Translations under genes and position numbers: made by a program | Assembly: GCA_039796915.1 (NCBI GenBank) | Contig: JBDKIU010000106.1 | Location: 1-12,365, forward strand | Direction of reading: 5' to 3' | From: REEB481 sp039796915 | Lineage (GTDB): Bacteria > Bacteroidota > Bacteroidia > NS11-12g > UBA955 | DNA: 12,365 nucleotides | Part shown: piece after piece, positions 7,002 through 12,365 of the stretch | How positions within the stretch are numbered: the stretch's first letter is position 1 | Layout of the letters: every line of letters starts with the position of its first letter | The notes under the pieces: model-generated | What the model was told of the DNA's origin: nothing | Seen by the model: only the letters and a program-made list of their open reading frames with translations | The model's database searches: none

Positions 7002-9589
7002 TGAAGGAACCCAACATCACCTTTAATGGCGAGCATCTGTTCATTGGAAACCTTGGACATGCACTGGTAGTTCTTGCCTTTTGCACCGCACTGTTCGGTG
7101 CCATCTTTTACTGGCTTTCTGTAGAAAAAAATGATGCGTCTTTACGCAAGGCCGGACGCTGGATGTTCCTGATTCACGCGGGTTCGGTTCTGGGGGTCTT
7201 TGTATCGCTGTTCATCATCATTCAGAATCACTATTACGAATATCAATACGCCTGGCAGCACAGCAGCAATACCCTGCCTTTGAAATACATGATTTCCTGT
7301 TTCTGGGAAGGGCAGGAGGGAAGTTTTCTGCTGTGGATGTTCTGGCACGCGGTAATTGGTGTGATTCTGGTTTTTCGTTCGAAATCATGGGAAAGTCCTG
7401 TGTTGGCCATCATGTGTTTGGTGCAGGTGGCTCTTTCAACCATGCTTTTAGGCATTGGAGAAGCGCCATTTAAAATTGGCAGCAGTCCTTTTGAACTCAC
7501 CCGCGTGGTGAGTCCAGAGTTGCTGCAGGTTCCGGTGTTGCAAACCATGGGTAAAGCCAACTACCTGCAAATTCTTAAAGATGGAAATGGATTGAATCCG
7601 TTGTTGCAGAACTACTGGATGGTGATTCACCCGCCCACTTTATTTCTGGGCTTCGCTACAGCTATAGTTCCTTTTGCCTATGCCATGGCAGGAATCTGGA
7701 CCGGCAGACTGCGTCAATGGCTCACGCCTGCGCTCATCTGGGGATTGATTTGCAGCGGTGTGCTTGGTACCGGAATCATCATGGGTGGTTTCTGGGCGTA
7801 TGAATCGCTTTCCTTCGGTGGTTATTGGGCTTGGGATCCGGTGGAAAATGCTTCACTGATGCCGTGGTTATTGCTCATCGCGGCCGTGCACCTGATTCTT
7901 GTGGCACGTGCTACCGGCAAACACCTGATTACGGCCATGCTGCTGGTGAGCATTTCCTTCTTTCTGGTGCTTTATGCCACCTTCCTTACACGCAGCGGAA
8001 TTTTGGGTGATGCAAGTGTACACAGTTTTACCGATTTAGGCATGAGCGGACAGCTGTTGCTGTTCCTGTTTATGTTCATTTTTATATCCATTCTGTTCAG
8101 CACACCTGCGGGCGTGCAACGTCAGTGGCTGGGTGTGGCATTTATTGCGCTGATCATGATCAACCTGGTTCCTGCAGTCTTGGAAGCCGGTGGACATAAA
8201 ACCCACGCCAATGTTGTGTTGGGCATCCGCATCCTGGACATTCTGGCGTTTGTGGGCGGCATGGTGTTTTTTGTGCGGAACCTGACCCTGCAGCTGAAGC
8301 CGGAGAAAGAGGAAGAACAACTGTTCAGCAGAGAACTCTGGATGCTGGCCGGGAGCCTGGCTATCGTATTAAGTCTGGTCCAGGTGTTCCTCAGCACCAG
8401 CAATCCCGTTTGGAATAAATTATTTGGATTGAATCTTGGAACGCTGAAGGAAGCAGATTACAACCAAGTTCAGTTGTGGCTGGCCATGCCTATCCTGCTG
8501 TTCATTGGGGCCACACAATTTCTGGCGTACCGCAAATCCGACAAGCAAAAGCTGGGTCGCGACATCCTATTGGGCGCGTCTGTAGCCCTGGCCATTACGG
8601 TGGCGGTGAATTTTTCCTTCCGAATCATCAGTTTTAAATACCTGCTTTTTCTTTTCCTGGGTGTTTATGCAGTGGTTGCAAATGTGTTGTACCTGTATCG
8701 CCAAAAACATAAGCTCAAGTTGGGTGGTGCTTCTATTGCACATGCCGGTTTCGGGATTTTGATGGTTGGCGTGCTTATCTCTTCGGTCAACAAACAGGTT
8801 TTAAGTGCCGTGCCCGTGGATCCTACAGGTAAAACACCAACCCTTGCTGAAAACATTACGCTGTATAAGGAACGACCTGCGATGATGCGTCCTTATGAAG
8901 TGCAATTCAAAGGATTCAAGCAGGACGGGCTGAACAAGTATTTTCAAATCCACTTCACAAAAAGAAATCCGAAAGACTCAAGCATTACCGACAGCTTCTC
9001 TTTATATCCGCTGGCACAGAACAACCCGAAGATGGGTTTACTCGCCGAGCCGGATACCAGACACTACCTCTGGGCAGATTTGTTCACCCATGTGAGTTAC
9101 GAGAGCAGCCTGGAACAAGAAGAACCCTTTGGCGATTTTAAAACCGATACATTCACGCTGTTCCGTTCCAAACTGAGTCCTGATGGCGTTAGGAAAATTA
9201 CGCTGGATTCCATCATCACAACCAGGGAAGAATCTACAGGAACCATCCGAATTCAACCGCGTTTTAGTGTTGAAACACTGGACGGTGTATTTCACGCCAT
9301 GCCTTACCACGATTATCAATTGAATCTGGGTTTGATTGGTTCCAGAGATACCATTCTGGATGCAGCCGGTTTGTTGATGCGCTTCGATAAATTCAATCCT
9401 GATAACAACAACCTGCCAGCGTCGCAGGTAATTGTAACTACCGGAATTCGTGACCCGCGCCGCGATTTTGTGGTGCTCAAAGCCATCCTTTTCCCATGGA
9501 TTAATTTGGTTTGGGCGGGAACCATTATCATGGTTATCGGTTTTGTGATGTCCATCCTGCGGCGACGTGCCGAACCTTCTGCTGCCTGA
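7001..9589 (+). CDS. ccmF: Cytochrome c haem lyase subunit CcmF (CcsA/CcmF family)
   Basis: CcmF is the integral membrane protein that takes haem from CcmE and attaches it to apocytochrome c. The protein (about 862 residues) has many membrane helices, the FWEGQEGSFLLW signature near 101-112, WMVIHPPTLFLGF near 206-218, and the tryptophan-rich haem platform GGFWAYESLSFGGYWAWDP near 262-280. Histidines at about 210, 297 and 341 fit the conserved haem-associated positions, and H580 in the IAHAGFGILMVG helix is a candidate for the internal b-haem ligand. A long soluble segment (about 605-820) precedes the last helix. The length exceeds the proteobacterial 650 or so because of this domain and a polar insertion near 150-205. 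The start overlaps the ccmE stop by one base; an AAGGAG lies at 6981-6986, rather far from the ATG. The DUF2520 gene begins 21 bases after the stop, so co-transcription is likely. Confidence 0.95.
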   Translation: MKEPNITFNGEHLFIGNLGHALVVLAFCTALFGAIFYWLSVEKNDASLRKAGRWMFLIHAGSVLGVFVSLFIIIQNHYYEYQYAWQHSSNTLPLKYMISCFWEGQEGSFLLWMFWHAVIGVILVFRSKSWESPVLAIMCLVQVALSTMLLGIGEAPFKIGSSPFELTRVVSPELLQVPVLQTMGKANYLQILKDGNGLNPLLQNYWMVIHPPTLFLGFATAIVPFAYAMAGIWTGRLRQWLTPALIWGLICSGVLGTGIIMGGFWAYESLSFGGYWAWDPVENASLMPWLLLIAAVHLILVARATGKHLITAMLLVSISFFLVLYATFLTRSGILGDASVHSFTDLGMSGQLLLFLFMFIFISILFSTPAGVQRQWLGVAFIALIMINLVPAVLEAGGHKTHANVVLGIRILDILAFVGGMVFFVRNLTLQLKPEKEEEQLFSRELWMLAGSLAIVLSLVQVFLSTSNPVWNKLFGLNLGTLKEADYNQVQLWLAMPILLFIGATQFLAYRKSDKQKLGRDILLGASVALAITVAVNFSFRIISFKYLLFLFLGVYAVVANVLYLYRQKHKLKLGGASIAHAGFGILMVGVLISSVNKQVLSAVPVDPTGKTPTLAENITLYKERPAMMRPYEVQFKGFKQDGLNKYFQIHFTKRNPKDSSITDSFSLYPLAQNNPKMGLLAEPDTRHYLWADLFTHVSYESSLEQEEPFGDFKTDTFTLFRSKLSPDGVRKITLDSIITTREESTGTIRIQPRFSVETLDGVFHAMPYHDYQLNLGLIGSRDTILDAAGLLMRFDKFNPDNNNLPASQVIVTTGIRDPRRDFVVLKAILFPWINLVWAGTIIMVIGFVMSILRRRAEPSAA

Positions 9590-9610
9590 ACTTTAGCTTG
9601 ACGCGTGCCC

Positions 9611-10396
9611 ATGACGCCACCCAAAACAGCCATTCTGGGTTCCGGAAAATTAGCTACAGCGGTGGCGCAGCGGCTGGTGGCACAAGGTTGGCCGATTCAT
9701 TGGATTGTATCCAGGAATAAAGAAAGCGGTCAGAAGTTGGCGGAAGCCTGCCAGTCGCAGTTTGTTGATGCCAGTGATCATGGGCATTCCTGGAGCGCTG
9801 AGTTGCTGCTGCTGTGTGTGCCCGACGATCAGATTGCACCGAGCGCGCGAATGTTCAAGGAACACGCATCTTGCATGATTCACTTGTCGGGAACAGTAGC
9901 GCTGGACGTCCTGGATTGCGACAAGGCCGCGGTGATGTGGCCCTTGATGAGTTTTAACCAACTGTTAACGGTTCCATGGTCGGAGATTCCGTGGTTTTGG
10001 GAGGCTACGCACGAAACTGCGACAGCTGCGGTTCACATGCTGGTTAAAACGCTGGGTGGTACAGCCATTCAGGCCACCGAAACCTCGCGACGATACATGC
10101 ATCTTGCGGCAGTATTTGCACATAATTTCTCAAATGCCTGCATCAGCATGGCGCAGGAATTGGCAGCTGATGCAGCGTGTTCTCCGGATACCCTGAATCC
10201 AATCATTCAAAACATGCTGAATCAACTTCAGCACCAGCCGGCGCGTTCCTTGCAAACAGGTCCGGCGCTGCGCGGAGATGTACAAACCATGCAAGCACAT
10301 CTGAACCTGCTTCAGGAGCATCCTGAAATGGCAGCCTGTTACAGGGCCATGAGTGACTTTATTCGATTTCAGTCGAAAAAAACAGAAAAGGATTAA
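9611..10396 (+). CDS. Rossmann-like and DUF2520 domain protein
   Basis: This 261-residue protein has an N-terminal NAD(P)-binding Rossmann fold (AILGSGKLATAVAQRL, glycine-rich loop near residues 8-15) and a C-terminal helical DUF2520 domain. Hallmarks of the second domain are VMWPLMSFNQ, the RRYMHLAAVFAHNFSNA helix and the LQTGPALRGDVQTMQAHL segment. The layout resembles pyrroline-5-carboxylate reductase and related two-domain dehydrogenases, so an oxidoreductase acting on a small metabolite is plausible, but the substrate of this family is not known to me. The ATG at 9611 is preferred to the in-frame GTG at 9605 because it gives a standard start directly before the first beta strand. It follows ccmF by 21 bases and is probably on the same transcript. 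Nothing in the sequence connects it functionally to cytochrome c maturation. Confidence 0.88.
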   Translation: MTPPKTAILGSGKLATAVAQRLVAQGWPIHWIVSRNKESGQKLAEACQSQFVDASDHGHSWSAELLLLCVPDDQIAPSARMFKEHASCMIHLSGTVALDVLDCDKAAVMWPLMSFNQLLTVPWSEIPWFWEATHETATAAVHMLVKTLGGTAIQATETSRRYMHLAAVFAHNFSNACISMAQELAADAACSPDTLNPIIQNMLNQLQHQPARSLQTGPALRGDVQTMQAHLNLLQEHPEMAACYRAMSDFIRFQSKKTEKD

Positions 10397-10412
10397 TAAC
10401 ATCCGTTTTTTT
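10390..10412 (+). terminator. Weak possible terminator after the DUF2520 gene
   Basis: GGAT (10390-10393) can pair with ATCC (10401-10404) around a 7-base loop. The stem can be extended by A-T pairs past a bulged G, and seven T follow (10406-10412). The stem overlaps the stop codon and is short and AT-rich, so it may be only partly effective. Confidence 0.3.
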
Positions 10413-10415
10413 CAT

Positions 10416-10423
10416 TAATCTTG
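10416..10423 (+). promoter_or_regulatory. Possible -7 box upstream of the small unknown gene
   Basis: TAATCTTG matches TAnnTTTG at all but one fixed position and lies 36 bases before the ATG at 10460. No TTTG element is present at the usual distance, so the assignment is weak. Apart from this and the T run before it, the 63-base gap between the genes shows nothing recognisable. Confidence 0.25.
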
Positions 10424-10459
10424 TTTATCCAACAAGCGGAACTTTAACGCTCCAAGATT

Positions 10460-10792
10460 ATGGTCACCTATCTCAACAACAAGAAAAGAATACCGGTATT
10501 TGAATATTATCATTTATTGCTCTTCTTCAATCCGGACGATTACAAACCCATGGCCATTTATGGAGCTTTTGGTGAAAAAGTGCTTCGTGCAGAAGTAGAA
10601 TTTCACCAAGGTGTATTCAGTAAAGTTGAAACTTCACCTGTGGCTGGTTTTGAAGTATTAGATGAGGAAGATGCCCAGCGCTTTGTGCGCATCATTGATT
10701 TATACCTCAGCGATATTGTACGCGCCTGGACAGATTTTTACGTCTATCGCCGCGAGATTTCCAATGAGGTGATTCAGCGCAGAATCAATTAA
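10460..10792 (+). CDS. Small protein of unknown function, 110 residues
   Basis: I do not recognise a named family with confidence. The product is soluble, with no signal peptide or membrane helix. The N-terminal half is strand-like and aromatic (FEYYHLLLFFNP, KPMAIYGAFGEKVLRAEVEF). The C-terminal half is predicted helix (LDEEDAQRFVRIIDLYLSDIVRAWTDFYVYRREIS), ending in basic residues. The pattern of beta hairpins followed by a helix with a conserved-looking Trp faintly recalls DUF4160-type small proteins, but the motifs do not match well enough to claim it. Codon use and base composition match the neighbours, so it is probably a genuine native gene. It runs convergently into uppP, and the two coding regions overlap by 8 bases at their 3' ends. 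Confidence 0.75.
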   Translation: MVTYLNNKKRIPVFEYYHLLLFFNPDDYKPMAIYGAFGEKVLRAEVEFHQGVFSKVETSPVAGFEVLDEEDAQRFVRIIDLYLSDIVRAWTDFYVYRREISNEVIQRRIN

Positions 10793-11561
10793 TTCCTCCC
10801 CAATACAGCCAGATCAGGAAGGCTGCACCGGCAATAATTCGGTACCAACCGAAATAACGGAATCCGTATTTCTTTAAAAATTGTACAAACCCTTTCATGG
10901 CAAAATATGCCACAATAAAGGCTACCAGATTGCCGAGCAGCAAGTGCGTGATGTTTTGATCCAGCAGCTGATCAGCATTTTTATACACCTTGTAAAGACC
11001 CGCTGCTGCGAGGGTTGGCACAGCGAGGAAGAAGGAAAACGCGGCTGCGGTATTGCGGTTCATGCCTGCAGCCATGCCGCCAATGATGGATGCCGCTGAT
11101 CTTGAAACACCCGGAATCATCGCTGCGCACTGGCTCAACCCGGCCAAAAACGCCTGACGGTTGCTTACGTTTTGCAAGTCATCTAAATCAGTACCCGGGA
11201 AAAATCGGTCGGCAAACACCAGAAACATACCTACTGAAATGAGCATCACCGGAACAACCCATGGCATGCCGAGCAACAATTCAAGCTGATCATCAAACAG
11301 GTAACCCAAAACAGCAGCCGGAATAAATCCAACAATCAGGCGCAGGTAAAACGTGAAATCGAAACTGAAAAATTGTCTGGGATACAGGCTCACCACGCTT
11401 AGGATGGCGCCAAACTGAATGGCGATGATGTACGTTTCACTGAAGCTGGAATTAACACCCAGCAGGGTTTTGGCCATACTTAAATGACCTGTGCTGCTTA
11501 CAGGAAGGAATTCGGTAAGCCCCTCAACAACGGCCAGAATGATGGCCTCCCAGGTGGTCAT
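10785..11561 (-). CDS. uppP: Undecaprenyl-diphosphate phosphatase UppP (BacA)
   Basis: UppP removes a phosphate from undecaprenyl diphosphate at the inner membrane, regenerating the lipid carrier for peptidoglycan and other surface polymers. Overproduction is known to give bacitracin resistance in other bacteria. The 258-residue product is close to the normal family length and has several membrane helices. It shows both catalytic signatures: EGLTEFLPVSSTGH near residues 13-26 (Glu13, Glu17, Ser22, His26) and IPGVSRSAAS near 149-158, with the essential Arg154. It starts inside the DUF3098 gene, with ATG overlapping the TGA stop by 4 bases, so translation is coupled. At its 3' end it overlaps the convergent small gene by 8 bases, leaving no room for a terminator between them. 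Confidence 0.97.
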   Translation of the reverse strand: MTTWEAIILAVVEGLTEFLPVSSTGHLSMAKTLLGVNSSFSETYIIAIQFGAILSVVSLYPRQFFSFDFTFYLRLIVGFIPAAVLGYLFDDQLELLLGMPWVVPVMLISVGMFLVFADRFFPGTDLDDLQNVSNRQAFLAGLSQCAAMIPGVSRSAASIIGGMAAGMNRNTAAAFSFFLAVPTLAAAGLYKVYKNADQLLDQNITHLLLGNLVAFIVAYFAMKGFVQFLKKYGFRYFGWYRIIAGAAFLIWLYWGGIN

Positions 11562-11842
11562 GCTTCTGTGGAGCCGTTGCCACCTTTGTACATGATGGCA
11601 TACACACCGAGCATCAGTCCGGCCATGACTACAATCGGTGCAACAATGGTTTTGGTTGCATTATAGATGTCTTCCTTTCCGTACATCAGTGCAAATCCTA
11701 CCACTACGATGGCAAGGGAAGCAATCATCAGCAGGTAGTTCTGACGGCTGAAAATGAAGGAGCGTGCGCTTACCGCTGATGGTCTGGGAGCAGGAACATT
11801 TTTCCTGGAAGCTGCGCTGGAAACAGGCTTTTTGGTGGCCAT
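11558..11842 (-). CDS. DUF3098 small membrane protein
   Basis: The 94-residue protein has a polar, Ala/Pro/Lys-rich cytoplasmic N-terminus (residues 1-30). Two membrane helices follow, near 35-54 (YLLMIASLAIVVVGFALMYG) and 66-85, joined by a short loop (KEDIYNATKTIVAP). This pattern, especially the xAPIVVMAG start of the second helix, fits DUF3098, a family typical of Bacteroidota and commonly found between ftsX and uppP. Its role is not established. Constant linkage to a division protein and to lipid-carrier recycling suggests an accessory role in cell-wall synthesis or division. It follows ftsX by 7 bases and overlaps uppP by 4. Confidence 0.9.
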   Translation of the reverse strand: MATKKPVSSAASRKNVPAPRPSAVSARSFIFSRQNYLLMIASLAIVVVGFALMYGKEDIYNATKTIVAPIVVMAGLMLGVYAIMYKGGNGSTEA

Positions 11843-11849
11843 AATACGA

Positions 11850-12365
11850 TCAGTAAAGTTGGTCTATTTTCATGCGAAGATACTTCCTTGCCCCAAACCA
11901 TGCGCTGATGGCGGCGAGAATAATGCCAGAAAGCAGGAGGGAAGCGCTTAAGATCACCAAGGGTATTGCCAAAGCTTGTGGATCGAAGGCCGACATGCCC
12001 ATTTTATACACGAAGAATCCGAGGGTCAGCGACAGCAAACTCACGGCAATAATCCATCCCCAAAGGGCGAAGCTCACAAAGCGCCAGATGAATGGCCGAA
12101 TGATGAAGAATTCTGTAGCGCCCACAAGCTGCATGCTTTTGATGAGAAACCGGCTGGCAAAAATGCTGAGCCGCAATGCGCTGCTGATGAGCGAAATGGC
12201 TACAAGTACAAGCATCAGCGACAAAACTCCAATGACCCACTGCGCAGTATTGATGTTTTTGGTAATTTGATCAAGCATGTCCGGCTGGTAGCGCACTTCA
12301 TCAACCATATTATTAGCCTGAATCATGCTGGTGATGGCTTTTACACTCGCCGGAGCTGCGTAAGC
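11850..12365 (-). CDS. ftsX: Cell division protein FtsX (C-terminal part)
   Basis: These are the last 171 residues of FtsX; the gene continues beyond the right edge in the same open frame, so an internal Met codon at 12326 is not the start. FtsX is the membrane partner of the FtsE ATPase and transmits a signal across the inner membrane to activate peptidoglycan hydrolases at the division site. Family hallmarks seen here are the residues after the extracellular loop (MVDEVRYQP), the helix WVIGVLSLMLVLVAISLIS, the cytoplasmic RLSIFASRFLIKSMQLVGAT segment followed by FIIRPF, and two further helices near the C-terminus. It is the first visible gene of an envelope operon with DUF3098 and uppP; its promoter is outside the window. 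Confidence 0.95.
   Translation of the reverse strand, partial: AYAAPASVKAITSMIQANNMVDEVRYQPDMLDQITKNINTAQWVIGVLSLMLVLVAISLISSALRLSIFASRFLIKSMQLVGATEFFIIRPFIWRFVSFALWGWIIAVSLLSLTLGFFVYKMGMSAFDPQALAIPLVILSASLLLSGIILAAISAWFGARKYLRMKIDQLY

Noticed and set aside
9605..9610. GTG at 9605 as start of the DUF2520 protein
   Set aside because: It adds only two residues; the ATG at 9611 is a standard start placed just before the first Rossmann strand.
10460..10792. DUF4160 protein
   Set aside because: The overall strand-then-helix pattern is similar but the family's typical His/Pro-rich motif near the N-terminus is not seen.
11850..12326. Met codon at 12326 as the FtsX start
   Set aside because: The frame continues without a stop to 12365 and FtsX needs its N-terminal helix and extracellular domain upstream.

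Overview
The window looks like a stretch of a Bacteroidota chromosome. The evidence is two proteins ending in type IX secretion (T9SS) sorting domains, a TonB-dependent receptor with an N-terminal carboxypeptidase-regulatory-like domain, promoter boxes resembling TAnnTTTG with an upstream TTTG, few Shine-Dalgarno sequences, and the ftsX-DUF3098-uppP gene order. The ccm genes indicate an organism that makes c-type cytochromes and so has a respiratory metabolism. I cannot place it below phylum level.

Layout. Bases 2-718 hold the 3' end of a secreted PKD-repeat protein with a T9SS sorting tail. Bases 784-3624 encode a 946-residue TonB-dependent receptor. Bases 3680-5206 encode a secreted alpha/beta-hydrolase-like protein with a T9SS tail, apparently a single-gene unit with its own near-consensus promoter and a strong terminator at 5231-5264. 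Bases 5295-9589 are a tight cytochrome c maturation operon, ccmC-ccmD-ccmE-ccmF, probably continuing into a Rossmann/DUF2520 gene (9611-10396). A small unrecognised gene (10460-10792) follows. It runs head-on into, and overlaps by 8 bp, a minus-strand cell-envelope operon read in the order ftsX (partial, leaving the window), DUF3098 and uppP.

How the genes work together. CcmC loads haem onto CcmE, assisted by the small CcmD-like protein, and CcmF attaches the haem to apocytochromes. CcmE carries Cys rather than His at the haem-attachment position (a CxxxY motif). CcmC carries an extra segment of about 130 residues just after its first membrane helix. No ccmA, ccmB, ccmG or ccmH is visible. 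In the envelope operon, FtsX controls peptidoglycan hydrolysis at division and UppP recycles the undecaprenyl carrier, so both act on cell-wall synthesis. The receptor and the two T9SS proteins are cell-surface functions.

I found no mobile element, CRISPR array, tRNA or rRNA, and no gene-free stretch longer than 300 bases. The points that most deserve a second look are the hydrolase-like protein with Gly in place of its nucleophile Ser, the CcmC insertion, and the Cys-type CcmE. I do not see evidence for a wholly new multi-gene system.
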